Assembly (NCBI GenBank): GCA_009760885.1
Contig: CM019716.1
Coordinates: 3,663,501-3,727,500 of the forward strand
DNA from: Achatina immaculata
Taxonomy: Eukaryota; Mollusca; Gastropoda; Stylommatophora; Achatinidae
DNA: 64,000 nucleotides
Reading direction: 5' to 3'
Shown: one piece after another, positions 12,410 to 24,398 of the stretch
Layout: each line of letters begins with the position of its first letter
How positions within the stretch are numbered: the first letter of the stretch is position 1
The notes under the pieces: model-generated
Seen by the model: the letters and a program-made list of their open reading frames with translations, nothing else
Databases searched by the model: none
What the model was told of the DNA's origin: nothing
Program-made: the position numbers and the translations under genes

Positions 12410-13600
12410 TGGGCATATTCAGGACAAAAGATAAATGAGACGAAGTTCAACACATTAACATCATAAACGACGATAAACACTTAACACAGCAGTTGTTATT
12501 TCTCTTTTAGGCCGTTCCTCATTTCCTCAATTTCATGTCATGGGGTGGATTTAGTCTGACCTTGTCATCTGCCAGATATCGGAAGCAGTTTTTTTTTTCT
12601 TTTTTCTTCTTTCGCACGACTGGCCTAGCAAATCTGATGCTGCGTGGAGGTTATCATCAAAATCTACAGCTTTAAGCTTTAACCAATGCCTGGATATTCC
12701 CGAGGAAGTTCTTGTGTGTGTGTGTGAGTGAGTGAGTGATGTAATTTGATGTGAGGTGCACTTGTGCGTGTGTTGTTGTTTTGTTTTTTTTGCAGAGTGA
12801 AGACGTGCCCTGAAAGATGTTATCGAAAGTTCCCAACCAACTTCGAATCATAGTCCGCTGTTTTGATATGTTAAAAAAAAAAGCAAGCGGTAGCTAGATC
12901 AAGATTAACGCAATCAGAGAAATTTGAAGAGATTTTTATTTAACTGGAGAAAAATAAATTCGTTTAACGTGACTTACATTTTTAGTAAGAAAAAGACGAA
13001 AGGTCCAACACTGCAAAGTTTGACTGTGGTTTTTTGCTTTTTTTTTTTTCCTGACGTATCAGAGAGTTTGTGATTTTTCATTGCCTGCACTTAAGAGATC
13101 AGATCTTGTTCCATCTGATAATTTCCTGTTTCCCAGCCTTAATCAAAGTGTTTGAAAAGGAGAAAACTTTTCGATGACTCGGAGACGATAGCAGCAAAAG
13201 AGCAGCATTTCAGTGACCATAAGTCTGATGTGATAGTTCAAGAGTTACCGAAACGAAAACGTGAGAATTGACGTGCCAAGTATGTTGAACTTCGGGACGA
13301 ATATGTGGGATAGCACTCAAGTTCATAGCTCTAGGTCATTCTCTGCTTGGACTTTTCAGTATTCCCTCGTAGCTGTGTTATATTTATGTGTAGAGATCGG
13401 AGGCATGTATCCGCAGTTATGTAGCGTTCTAAATTATTTTATTTTGCTACGCGAAATCATTAAAACCACTTGGGCCACTGTTTTAGCTCTGTGTCTTTTG
13501 AATTCTACTTTTTTAAATAATCGTGTCTAGTTACATCAGCCAAGAACATGCAAGAACTAGCAAGAACATCATGATAGTTTCCTACCAGTGCCAGTCTCTG
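12410..13600. other. Intronic sequence, no gene or known repeat
   Basis: AT-rich with several T-runs and one GT/GAGT microsatellite near 12716-12740. The 89-codon frame at 13261-13530 has no recognisable feature. Confidence 0.45.
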
Positions 13601-13604
13601 AAAC

Positions 13605-13730
13605 GAGCGAATGAACGAAAGAACAGACTTTATTTTCAAAGGGAAGGATCGAAGGGACTGCCCTCGAAACCCTTCCTTTATTTTCCTTTATTTTCAAAGT
13701 GTTAAGAATTGGGCACTCAAGCCCGTCTAA
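13605..13730 (-). mobile_element. 3' end of a retroelement (family G)
   Basis: The minus strand carries AGACGGGCTTGAGTGCCCAA, then TTCTTAACACTTTGAAAATAAAG. The same order, GACGGGCCTGC..GCCCAATTCTT followed by AATAAAG, recurs on the plus strand near 48.0 and 57.35 kb. It looks like the poly(A)-signal end of a LINE or other retroposon. Confidence 0.65.
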
Positions 13731-13842
13731 AATTCTGCTCCTCATCATACAGTTTTCACTCAGCTTTTACTCAGCTTTCACTCAGCATTTGTTACTGAGC
13801 ATAACAAGCATGAAGAAGCAAACAAATGAATAAATAGGTAAA

Positions 13843-13893
13843 TAATCTGAGATAAGATCTAAGATCTGAGATAAGATCTAAGATCTGAGATAA
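13843..13893. repeat. 19-bp direct repeat x 2.5
   Basis: CTGAGATAAGATCTAAGAT is repeated; each unit carries an AGATAAG (GATA-type) word and an AGATCT palindrome. Confidence 0.9.
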
Positions 13894-13937
13894 GAGAGTT
13901 TTTGGTTTTAAATCCCCTTTAAATCTTTTTTAGGCTT

Positions 13938-14212
13938 CAACAAAGCTCGCCGACTTAAAGAAACACTTCAACAAAATCGAGAACAACTGGGGTCCTAATT
14001 GCGGACACAGTCATAATGAACAGGAAGCAGTTGTGCATTTCCTATTTAACTGCCATAAACTAGATCAACTGCGAATAAAACTACTTCCAAGACGCCCTAC
14101 AGTGCAAAACTACTTATATTTCAAGGTTGAACAATTACGAAGCACAGCCATAGTTCTTGACTGTGGCATCATCTACCAAGAGCTTTTAGCTTACAGCTAC
14201 AGTGAGTGAGAT
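13938..14212 (+). mobile_element. Non-LTR element C-terminal fragment with CCHC-like motif
   Basis: One open plus-strand frame reads KLADLKKHFNKIENNW, then CGHSHNEQEAVVHFLFNC, HKLDQLRIKLLP, ending with a stop after SYSE. The C...E...HFL..C..L...R pattern is the cysteine-histidine motif found near the C-terminus of many Jockey/CR1/I-type LINE proteins. No RT is attached. A host gene exon is possible but much less likely. Confidence 0.6.
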
Positions 14213-14219
14213 CTACCAT

Positions 14220-14945
14220 CACTATATGCAGCTTTAATTTGTTTGATCCTGTTTTTAAAATCCTGTCTTCAACATCGTTATCAGTTTCCTGGGGCCCGTC
14301 TGCGCTGAGTGAAAGCTCAGTTTGAAAGATCTCGATTTTGATATGGGAAAAATAAAAATTCAGTGCAATTTTGTCCAAATTCCGATGGTCTTTTTTTTAT
14401 ATGTCCCTATTTTCTTGCTATGAGTGTCTGTTTACCTTCGATTGTCTTGGTTTTTAATTTTCTCCGTGCTCGCTACTTTTCTTGTTTTCATTTTATAACT
14501 TTAAAAATAGTTTCTTGGTTTGATTATCCATTTGCGTGTTATAGTCTTGGTGTGATTTTCTCTCTGTGTGCTGTATATATCTGTGTTTTATCTTCTTGCT
14601 AATTTTTATTTAATTTTATTTTCTATGATTTTGTCACCACGAAAAGATGGCTGAGGGTGTGTACGTTAATGTCACAAAACTTAACAAGAACAAGTGCTAA
14701 TAATAACAATAATAATAATAATAATAACAGAATGGACAAAGAAATAAATGAACATGAAATAAACAATTTCGATCCGAAGATTTCGTCAAGAATAACAGAA
14801 TAGATGTACAAAACAAAGTAGCTTTTTATTCAAGTAATCATGCCCGAAGTTTCTTATGACCTGAAGTTTCAACCCAACACTGATCTATACTAAATGAGCA
14901 CTGCTAGTGTGTTGTACTTAACACACATTCCATGCATTTACCGTA
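14220..14945. other. Intronic sequence, no gene seen
   Basis: Pyrimidine-rich block 14390-14620, then an (ATA)n run at 14698-14726. Nothing else is recognised. Confidence 0.45.
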
Positions 14946-14948
14946 AAT

Positions 14949-15888
14949 ATGCTATATGAAGAAATTATATAGGGTGCATATTGTCACCCTACTTATTTAA
15001 CTTGTATACTGAAAATATAATGAGGAATGTTAGAGAAGATGTAGACAAAGAATATTACGATGCCATAACAGTTGGAGGTTATGAAATACCAGAGATTAGA
15101 TATGCTGATGACACAGTATTGCTGTCCACAACACAAAAAGGAATGGAAAAACTAATTATGTCAGTCCGCAAGAACAGCGAAGAGCAGAACCTCTATCTTA
15201 ATGCAAAGAAAACTAAATTGATGACAACTGACAAAACAAACAAGGCAAGTGAAATATGTATCAATGAGGAAAAACTGGAAGAAGTGGAGAGTTTTGAATA
15301 TCTTGGATCGCTACTAACTAATAATGGAGATACAATGAGGGAAATTAAAAGGAGGACATCTATCGCTCTTCAGAAAGTAAAACAAATAAAGAATCTGTGG
15401 AGAGGAGCAGACAGAACCACAAAAATAAGATTTTTAAGGGCATGCATCTTTCCCATAGCAACATATGCCTGTGAGACCTGGACACTTAACAAAACAGCTG
15501 AGAAACACATAAATGCCTTTGAATGTAAATGCTACAGAAGAGTTCTTCAAATATCGTGGACACAAAAAGAACAAATATATCTATACTACAAGAGCTTAAT
15601 ATTGAAGAAGGCTGGCTAGTAAAGAGGATTAAAGAGAGAAAACTTAAATATTTTGGACACATTAAACGTCATGATAATTTAGAGAAGACCGTATTGGAAG
15701 GATACATAATGGGAAAAAGAAAAAGAGGAAAACCAAGACGAAGATGGCCGCAAGACATCGTTGACGATCTGGAAATGGATGCAACAGCAGCAGGCCATCT
15801 TGCTCACAACCGAGAGGCCTACAGGAGTGCTGTTTGGGAGGCAAAGTTTCGCAAGGGACATGCAAATGAATGAATGAATGCTATATGA
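14949..15888 (+). mobile_element. LINE family A, copy 3
   Basis: A 5'-truncated insertion starting in GCILSPYLFNLYTENIM, retaining RYADDTVLL, EYLGSLLTNNG and the GHIKRHDN C-terminus, with an (AATG)n tail. A one-base loss in an A-run near 15566-15571 (CACAAAAAGAAC against CACAAAAACGAAC in copy 2) shifts the frame, so the C-terminal 100 codons are in another frame. The 11-bp target-site duplication ATGCTATATGA lies at 14949-14959 and 15878-15888; about a dozen extra bases (AGAAATTATATA) lie between it and the recognisable element. Confidence 0.93.
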
Positions 15889-15889
15889 C

Positions 15890-16570
15890 CCTGTAGATTC
15901 CATATAACTATATATTTCTTCCAGCGTTAATTAGCCTGCTGTCTACCTTCTCAGTTCTATTCGTCTTTAATATAATTTCAAACGAGCTTTGCCAAACAGA
16001 AAGTGGTGATGAATTTGTTTCTAAACTGCAGATGATCTTAAATATCTATTTATTACCCAGCGGAAAACGTATTTACGTTAAGAAGTTATCTTAAATTTTA
16101 GTACAGAAATTATTCAAATCTTGTTAAAACAAAAGATATCTCATATGTTAGTATCGGTTTATGTGCGTGTATGTGTACGCGCGCGCGTGCGTGCGTTATG
16201 TGACGTCAACAATAAATAACGATGAATTTTGTCTCCTATTGGCAATGCTTTAGAATGGAGACGATTAAGATTAGATTTTTTTTGCGCAGTTTCAGTTCAA
16301 TATTTTTGTTCTGAGTTGGTTGGTGATTGTGATCTTCTTATATTTCAGTTAATTCCTTCCCAACTTTGTATCTATTCCCTGGTTTTGGCAGAGACTCGCT
16401 CAGAATTTGAGTCTGCCGTTGGTCATGGACTGAGATAACGTTTCTTTCCTCTAACCCATAGACTCACATAGTTTAATTACTGTTTGATCCATAAGACTCA
16501 TGAGCCATTGTTTGAAACTTGGTTCTCAACCTCTTTTTGCTAAATGAGCCCTTTTCTCACAAATTTCAGA
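15890..16570. other. Intronic sequence, no gene seen
   Basis: Contains a short (GC/GT)n run near 16175-16195. Nothing recognised. Confidence 0.45.
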
Positions 16571-16579
16571 TTGTCGTTG

Positions 16580-16606
16580 TTCCCCCCCCCCCACCCCCAC
16601 CCCACC
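16580..16606 (-). repeat. C-rich tract (G-quadruplex potential on minus)
   Basis: C10, A, C5, A, C4, A, C3 in series, fitting a minus-strand quadruplex pattern. Confidence 0.7.
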
Positions 16607-16774
16607 CTTTTTTTTCAAGATTGACTGTGAAGATGCATTCTAAATAATATGCAAATAATATTACAACAGTCTGAATCTGTAATCTGTGGTACCAATCTCC
16701 CCCCCCCTACCCAAAAACACTAAAATTTCGCGGTTGGGGGAGGGTGTTCCTCATTGGTTGGAAATCTTGGCCTG

Positions 16775-17432
16775 AACCATAATCTCACAAAATGCAACCA
16801 TTGTGATAACCATATTCTCACAAAAAAGCAACCATTGTGATAACCATAATCTCACAAAAAGCAACCATTGTGATAACCATAATCTCAAAAAAAGCAACCA
16901 TTGTGATAACCATAATCTCACAAAAAAGCAACCATTGTGATAACATAATCTCACAAAATGCAACCATTAACTTAACCATAATCTCACAAAATGCAACCAT
17001 TGTGATAACCATAATCTCACAAAATGAAACCATTATCTTAACCATAATCTCACAAAATGCAACCATTGTCTTAACCATAGTCTCAGAAAATACAGCCACT
17101 GTCTTAACCATAGTCTCACAAAATGCAACCATTGTCTTAACCATAGTCTCACAAAATGCAACTATTGTCTTAACCATAGTCTCACAAAATGCAACCATTG
17201 TCTTAACCATAGTCTCACAAAATGCAACCACTGTCTTAACCATAGTCTCACAAAATGCAACTATTGTCTTAACCATAGTCTCACAAAATGCAACCACTGT
17301 CTTAACCATAGTCTCACAAAATGCAACCACTGTCTTAACCATAGTCTCACAAAATGCAACCATTGTCTTAACCATAGTCTCACAAAACGCAACTATTGTC
17401 TTAACCACAGTCTCGCAAAAAAGCAACAATTT
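16775..17432. repeat. 33-bp minisatellite, about 20 copies
   Basis: The unit is ACAAAATGCAACCATTGTCT plus TAACCATAGTCTC. The left block prefers GTGATAACCATAATC and the right block GTCTTAACCATAGTC, with mixed units between, so two variants expanded separately. The 33-bp period leaves frames open on both strands (about 205 codons each), which are not genes. Confidence 0.97.
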
Positions 17433-17902
17433 TCCAGTTCACGCTCTCACCTAGTAATATTAGCACTCGTGCACCTCTTGGTTCACAATCCGTCTTCCTG
17501 GTCGTACAAGCACTGCGTCATTAGAGTCTCACTTTCGGTACAGTGATGCAACTTGACGCAAACATGGTACAACCGGTACACGAGTTATACAGCCAACACT
17601 AATCGCCTTCTCCAACAATCTGTCTTTTTTGCTTATTGTTTCTGTGTAAGGTAGATGACAAGGCTAAGTGCAGACATTCATTTTCAGAACTGACATTCGC
17701 TAAGGCGTACGTACTCGAAATAAAAAAAATATATATAAGCAAAAATTCTATGCATATGAAAAACACTCGTATGTTACGAAGAAATTTTTGCAGTGGATTT
17801 AGAAGTGTTCAGATTTAGAATCATAACTATCAGATCACAAAAACATCACAAGGCAAATGCTGTCATTCGAAAATAAGTGAGGGATAGCTAGCGAGTCAGA
17901 AA

Positions 17903-17963
17903 GAAAGAAAGAAAGAAAGAAAGACAGAAAGGAAGAAAGAAAGAAAGAAAGAAACAAAGAACA
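17903..17963. repeat. (GAAA)n microsatellite
   Basis: Imperfect GAAA run with GACA and GGAA interruptions. Confidence 0.9.
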
Positions 17964-17999
17964 CTTCACAAGTGAATGAATTTATATTTTCGATTACCT

Positions 18000-18530
18000 A
18001 ATTCTCCAACAGAATCTGCATGACAGTTTGGTCATATATAACAATATTAAAGTTATCAAATGTCTCGTAACTTCCCTCATACGAACCTCATAACAACCAT
18101 ATCTAAGGTCAGATATGAGTAGCATCGATTACAGCCGCGCTATGTCACAATCTGGATGCTATGATTCATTGCTCTTGGAGACACGGTCCATGGTTGAACG
18201 TTGAGGTAACGCAATAATGGATCTATATTTTAATCTTTAACCCTTTAAGAGCAGGATTCCCGATAGCATGTTCTGGTCGAGCTACAATGTATCGGGAGGT
18301 TAACTGTAGATACTGATCCATTCGGTATCAAGATTGGACGGGCCGAGATTTGAACATTGTACACCTGTCTAAATATTTTAGACCACTAAAACGTGATAAG
18401 GCAAGGATAAGAACAAAATTAGGGGAAAAATATTCTTTACGTAACAACAACATTTTTACTGGTTGTAATATTCTATTGCAAGAAAAGCCATATTCTACCA
18501 AACACTAAGAATATTTTAACGCATGAGAGG
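18000..18530. other. Intronic sequence, no gene seen
   Basis: No repeat or coding feature recognised. Confidence 0.4.
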
Positions 18531-18990
18531 TTATTCTCTGACGTAAGGGAAGCCATGCTCTGCTGTAAGAGAAGCCATGCACTGCCGTAAGAGAAGAAAT
18601 GCTCTGCCGCAAGAGAAGAAATGCTCTGCCGTAAGAGAAGAAATGCTCTGGCATAAGAGAAGGCATGCCGCAGGAGAAGAAATTCTCTGCCGTAAGAGAA
18701 AGCATGCCGCAAGAGAAGAAATGCTCTGCCGTAAGAGAAGGCATGCCGCAAGAGAAGAAATGCTCTGCCTCAAGAGAAAGCATAACGCAAGAGAAGAAAT
18801 GTTCTCCCGTAAGAGAAGGCATGCCGCAAGAGAAGAAATGCTCTGCTGTAAGAGAAGCCATGCACTGCCGCAAGAGAAGAAATTCTCTGCCGTAATAGAA
18901 GAAATGATCTGCCGCAAGAGACAGAAATTCTCTGCGTATGAGAAGCCATGCTATGCTATAGGAGAAGTTGCACTCTGCTGCAAAGAGAAG
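18531..18990. repeat. 22-bp minisatellite with an 18-20-bp sub-variant
   Basis: The base unit is AAGAGAAGAAATGCTCTGCC plus GT. A variant GAGAAGGCATGCCGC alternates with it in the middle of the array, giving a longer-order period of about 40 bp. Several frames stay open on both strands (for example repeats of EKKCSAVREGMP) and are not credible proteins. Confidence 0.95.
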
Positions 18991-18999
18991 CCTTTCTCT

Positions 19000-19487
19000 A
19001 CTGTAAGAAAAGCCATGCTCTCCAGCATTTAACATGCGTATTCTACCAGAAGATTTAGAAAGAAAATACAAGCTGCGCGCCATATAGAAGCCAGACCTTA
19101 TCGAAAATGTATATATACAAAGAAACAACCAATGATAAATCTCCACTCTAGAAGAAGAAGAAGAAGAAGAAGAAGACTAATTAAGAGATTTCACTGTTTA
19201 CCTTCATAGATCTTAACCCTTACACATCAATGTTGAAATCGACGGACGACCTGCAAGATCCTACTTATCTTCCCCTACAATTACAGATGTTTTGTTTCAT
19301 TTCGCCATTACTTTTCTGTGCTTTCAAATAAATCAGTTTGTTATACGCAATTTACTCTAAACGAATAATAATAACAATATTAAAATGTATAAACCAAGAA
19401 CAAAATAGGAAGAGCTTTATTATTTAACGATGACACACTTGTGACGTTTTGGCGCAAGCCTTTGTCAAACAAAAACAAACAGGACGA

Positions 19488-19536
<49 letters not shown>

Positions 19537-19652
19537 CTGGCTATATTAAACGATAGATAATTTTTACAAAATATTATTTTTCCTGCATATTATTAATATT
19601 TGAAAATAAAACTAATTGAGTGAATATATATATATACACAGTCACATGCAGA

Positions 19653-19691
<39 letters not shown>

Positions 19692-20180
19692 CATATTTAA
19701 ACCACGTGATAGAAACTGCTGGCGATCCACAAGAAAGACTTCCGGCACTTATAACTGATTCAGATCTTAAATATGAAGTCTGAAAAAAAAAAAATATCTG
19801 TGTCTAGAACTTTTCACTGACAATTTGCAGGAATGGAAATCTAACCCTTCTACCGCAAACAGGGCGCGGTCTAGTATTACGACATCAGAAACACTGAGAG
19901 TGTTTATGTGTAAACATTTTGCAACAACCGAGGTTATTTTCGAGGCTTCAGAGTAGCGACGCCGGCTAGCAACCTGTCTTCACTGTAACTAAATACCTAC
20001 ATTAGATAAACAAACATCGGCCCCATCCTCCCCCCCGGACGGAACTGGGAGTCTGGCTAGACCTGACAGATGAAACCCGGGGGTGACGGACGTTGAAGAT
20101 TCTCGCCAGATTTTAAACTGCTTCTATCGGAGATGACAGGCAGGTTGATCTCTGTTATTAGAGCCATGTGCAAGATATAT
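19000..20180. other. Microsatellite-rich intronic sequence
   Basis: (GAA)n at 19149-19177, (AAT)n at 19488-19534, (TA)n at 19656-19688 and a C-rich run at 20028-20038. No gene seen. Confidence 0.6.
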
Positions 20181-20184
20181 TATA

Positions 20185-20615
20185 TATATATATATATCGT
20201 GTTCATATTACTTTTTTTTAATCACTTTGATGTTTCTCAATGTGCTTCGTGCATTCATGTACTACATTATATTAGCATCTCTGAATATGTCTTAAGCATT
20301 CATTTACTTCGCCATATTTAGATCTTCGAACTTGTTTTCGGGTATTCACTTACAAATATTAAATTATGTTAATATTTTAGAATGCACTTTTATGTTCTCG
20401 TTTACTGAATTATAGTGGTATCTCTGAAAATAATTTTAAGTACTCATTTACTACGTTTATGTAAATTAATATACTTTTAAGTATTCATTTAGTACAGCGT
20501 ATTTTTATGTTTTTATGTGTTCGTTTACTACATTATAAATGTTTCTGAATATGTTTTGAAGCATTCATTTACTACATTATATTTCTATCTTAAAAGTATT
20601 AATTTTCAGCAATTT
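20185..20615. repeat. Degenerate tandem repeat, about 55-60 bp
   Basis: The theme ATTCATTTACTACATTATAT and TCTCTGAATATGTTTTAAGC recurs about seven times with heavy divergence. Confidence 0.6.
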
Positions 20616-20619
20616 TTGT

Positions 20620-21840
20620 TGGAGTAATTTTTTTTTTATGTACATTCATTTTAAAGATTTGCATGAAAAATATTCGCTGACCAAACATTTTAAGCATATA
20701 TATATATATATATATAAATATACACATATTCTCTGTTATACCGTTAAACTGACCTAACAATAGCGCTGGGCAACAAACAAGAAAGCGTAATCTACTTTTG
20801 TGTTTCCCAGTATTTCTTCAATCACCGGTAGTACTGAAATAACGAGATTAGGTGTGAATATTTAAAATAATTACATAGATTCTTGTAACACTCCATGTCC
20901 TTTTTCTTTCTCTATCTCTTTCTTTTTGAAAGGATGAGAGTTATTTAAAAAGCTAAAAAAAAATAACATCAAAGGCTGATAAAATTAACCTTCTCACCGG
21001 CGGTTTCGCTTACATATCCCATAAATTCTGGTTCTTTTAATATCAAGGCTCGTGTCGAGTGTTCCTCTCTCGTGCACCCTCGTGTGCTTCCTTAGCACTG
21101 ACATTTACAAAACAGAAAGCTGATCCTGCCTCCTTCTAGCTGGAAACGAAACAAACCCAACTCAAAATTTTAACTATAGTTTTTATTTTGCCTGTGCATC
21201 GTTTACGATAGTCGTGCATTTATCTTTACTAAACTACTCTGCTTTGAAGACTCTCTTTCTAGTTTGAGCAATAATAATAATAATAATAATAATAACTCGG
21301 AAAATTAGAACCGGAAATATACGGAAAACATGGAAGTCTGGTAAAGCAGTTTTCCTGTTCTGCTCGGGTTTCGTGAAAGAAATAAGAAAACTTAGCCAGT
21401 ACTGTGCACTGGTGTATGAGTCTTCTTGACGCCTACAGAAAGCTTATTAAGGGTTCAAATGAGAACTCATGATCTACTAACTGTTTTACAGTGCATGCCC
21501 CTATTTGTAGCACTTGACGATTTGATATCAATGAAGTGGCAAGACAAAGATGGCACACAAGTGAATCTGAAAGACGTTTTATATGGATATATGTTACGTC
21601 AGTTTAAAAGAAATTTTGTATGTATATGTGTTATGACAGTTTAAAAGGGACAGACTTGACTCTGTCTTGCCCCGAAGTGTCAAAGAGTAGTTGAAAGATA
21701 CAAACAAACAAAAAAATGACAACTGCGGTAAAACTGGTTCTAGTAATGAAAATAGGCAGGTGTATGGTTGAGTTTTACAAAAAAGACAGTGCCAGCTACG
21801 GTTTAGAGCAGTAAAAGTATCAAATTTCTCATCAATTACA
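20620..21840. other. Intronic sequence, no gene seen
   Basis: (TA)n near 20697-20716 and (AAT)n near 21270-21294. Short open frames only. Confidence 0.45.
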
Positions 21841-21844
21841 TTAC

Positions 21845-22125
21845 CAAAGAGGTCAGAAGGCGAAAATGGAAGTGGCTGGGCTACGTACTACGAATAAAAA
21901 ATATAAAAAAAAACTAAACTAAACAATAAGACACCCCTATGCCGCCTTGACCTAGACACCTCAAGGAAAAAAGAAAGACGGGCAGGTCATTAGGAACATG
22001 GAGACCCCACAATACAGGAAGAACTAAAAGAAGCGAGAAATACACGGTCTGAGCTATCTCGGCTTACTCAAGACAGGATTGGACGGAGAACCTTTGCTGA
22101 AGCCTTATGCTCCAATGGGAATAGA
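21845..22125 (+). mobile_element. Decayed LINE 3' end (RTE-like)
   Basis: Broken plus-strand frames give RRRKWKWLGYVLRIK, then SELSRLTQDRIGRRTF and AEALCSNGNREA with a stop. This is the TW..L..LAQDR..WR.F.EALCS pattern ending many RTE-like LINE ORFs. At least two frameshifts lie between these blocks. Confidence 0.7.
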
Positions 22126-22429
22126 GAAGCCTGATGAAGAAGATTGTAACATAAAATATAAATCTAAATTTAACGCTGCTGAATATGACAAAATGGTGTG
22201 TTTAGGACTCATTATGAACAAGAATATGCACAAAAGTTAAGATGACAGCATATGCAGTAAATGGAACGTGAAATGAGTAGAAAAAAACTCCTAGCATATG
22301 TACATTAACGATCACTTGACCAGGGATTGTTTTTAACTTTTGAATTGTTAACGTGACCAGTCCGCTAGGGTTTGAATATGAACTCCTGTCTGGGAGAATT
22401 ACAAACTCCGAGGTCGCAAAGAACATTTG

Positions 22430-22560
22430 TGCTGTAGTTGTTAATGCACGAAGTTGCCAATTAGAAGGTCTAGGGTTCGGTTCCTCAACGAGGAACTTTA
22501 TTTATTTATTTACTTTGGAGGGTGGAAGATCGGCATTGGGTTGGATTCAATAAGAATGAA
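22430..22560 (+). mobile_element. Possible tRNA-like SINE head
   Basis: A B-box-like GGGTTCGGTTCC about 45 bases after GTTGTTAATGCACGAAG, followed by a TTTA repeat. No second copy is seen here, so this is weak. Confidence 0.3.
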
Positions 22561-22596
22561 TGCTGAAAGTTTTTTTTTAAAAGTTTTTTTTTTTTT

Positions 22597-22611
22597 GGGG
22601 GGGGGGGGGAG
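22597..22611. repeat. Homopolymeric T then G run
   Basis: T12 followed by about 13 G. Confidence 0.85.
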
Positions 22612-22739
22612 CAGGGGAGTAAATTCAGGAAAAATAAGTGCTGACTTCACAATTATGTGATTCAGAAATGTGAGAACACGGACACTTCACACATATGTGA
22701 TATGCAAATGCCATTTGACATGTTTTTTTTAAAAATAGT

Positions 22740-23285
22740 TTAAAATTTAAAACTAGGAAAAACCGGAACAAATCTTATAAACAGAATTATACTTTGGAAA
22801 TAGTTGCAAATAGGCGACGTTTGGAAAGAAATCATAGGGTCACAACACTGCGAGTACACACGATCATGTGCAATTGTTTTTATTTGTTGTTCCAACAGTT
22901 GCACATTATATCCAAAAAAACGAATCTTCCACGTTAAGGAAAGGATGCACAAGAGGCGTTCAAAAACAAAGCGATGAAGAGGTTTAAAACATTTCTCCAT
23001 TTTAGAACTACATCTACTGTTCAGCAGAATAACAACAATACACATTGAATCCGAAGCTACACGAAGAAAATATGAACCACTAAGTTCTCCATTGCCTACA
23101 ACACTCGAAGATCCATTGTTTTGCTCAGTCAAGAGCAATAACTCAAAAGACGGACCACGCATTTCTCTTCCTTCATTTTCTGATGACCTTAGTTCTCCAT
23201 TGTCCCCGGGAAACCTCAGTTTCGGGACATGACATGGCGCAAGCGGAGAGTTTCTGTCAAATATTACCCAGTTAGATACATTCAT
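22740..23285 (-). CDS. Unexplained 181-codon open frame
   Basis: The longest frame in the window that is not a repeat or a LINE. It starts with an ATG that has A at -3 and ends in PVFPSFKF. It contains an imperfect internal echo (DNGELRSSE and GNGELSGSY) and no domain, signal peptide or transmembrane pattern I recognise. It lies on the same strand as Pitx, inside intron 1. It could be a chance frame, a decayed transposon gene or an alternative exon. I see no splice sites that clearly join it to Pitx. I would not call it a gene without transcript support. Confidence 0.2.
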   Translation of the reverse strand: MNVSNWVIFDRNSPLAPCHVPKLRFPGDNGELRSSENEGREMRGPSFELLLLTEQNNGSSSVVGNGELSGSYFLRVASDSMCIVVILLNSRCSSKMEKCFKPLHRFVFERLLCILSLTWKIRFFGYNVQLLEQQIKTIAHDRVYSQCCDPMISFQTSPICNYFQSIILFIRFVPVFPSFKF

Positions 23286-23599
23286 TATTTCACCAGGAGT
23301 TTGTAAGTGATTCTTGTCAGGCTCGTGTGTATATATCTCTTCGTTTAGTCAACTTGTCCGGACTGTAAACATACAGGCGCTTCTGGAGTATTTGATCATG
23401 TGTGGGGAAACCTGCTGTTGTATCGGGCAGTTATTATTTGAACCGTTAAGATTTTTTTTTCTCTTTGAATTGTCTTATCATTAAGAATAAATGCAGAAAA
23501 GGATACATAAAGGAAATTTTACAACTAGTTTTAAATGAGAAGGAAAAAAAAAACACAACTGAAAATGGAACGCAGAGCGCACAGAAAGTTTGACAAAGA

Positions 23600-23700
23600 T
23601 TTTACTCTTGTTAACAGGTTTCTCTCTCTCTCTTTTCCTCTCTTTTCCTCCCTCTCTCCTTCTCTCTCACCCCCCTTCTTTCTCTGTCTTTGTATGTCCG
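23600..23700. repeat. (TC)n-rich low-complexity tract
   Basis: CTCTCTCTCT interspersed with TTTTCC and CCCCC blocks. Confidence 0.85.
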
Positions 23701-24049
23701 TGTGTATTCTGAAGATGTCAGAGAAGCGAGGAAAAATAAAATCTTGACATTGTTAGAACTGTTATCTCATACTCATCATCATTTGACCGAATCTATTTGA
23801 AACGAAGATAAAAACTACATAACACATAATTTATATGCGCCAATAATGCCACATATAAGTTTCTAACTGGTATATAAAGAAAAAAACCCGAAAGCTGTAA
23901 TGACGTACAAGTGTTGCAGCATGCATCCAAGGGTGAGTTTTCTATCTGGTTGATTCCATTTTTACTAAACTTTCTCTACTGCATAATGCTGTTACAGTTA
24001 CATTAAACACCCGGGGAACTTTGACTTCTCCAAACCCCGGGTTTACACT

Positions 24050-24071
24050 CTTCCCCCCCCCCCCCCCCCTT
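24050..24071. repeat. Homopolymeric C run
   Basis: About 18 C. Confidence 0.85.
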
Positions 24072-24398
24072 GTACAAGAACATGTTAACAACACGGGATA
24101 GAACAAGTGAAGAAATGTCACAGACGAGAAGGCAGTTTTATTGTAAAGACATTATAGGGTCTAGGTAGGAGATAAACACCTGTTGCAACCCTTGATCCCC
24201 CAGAAAGTTGCCCAAACCTTGTGACTGATCAAGAAAAACAGGTTTTAAAAACCGTGAGCATGGGGCAGACAAGGAAGGATGAGGTAATAAACGAACCTAA
24301 GATGGCCGACCAGAAGAGAGACGTCTTACCCTCGTTCAGCAGAAATGAGAGAAACTCTTGTATAGTCACATGATTCTGTATACTGGATTAATCAAGGT

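Noticed and set aside
13843..13893. GATA-factor enhancer
   Set aside because: The AGATAAG words are only the content of a short 19-bp tandem repeat; there is no other support.
16818..17454. Open frames of over 200 codons on both strands
   Set aside because: They arise from a 33-bp period, a multiple of three without stops; both strands being open shows it is repetition, not coding.
18505..19146. 213-codon minus frame
   Set aside because: Shadow of the 22-bp satellite; the opposite strand is open as well.
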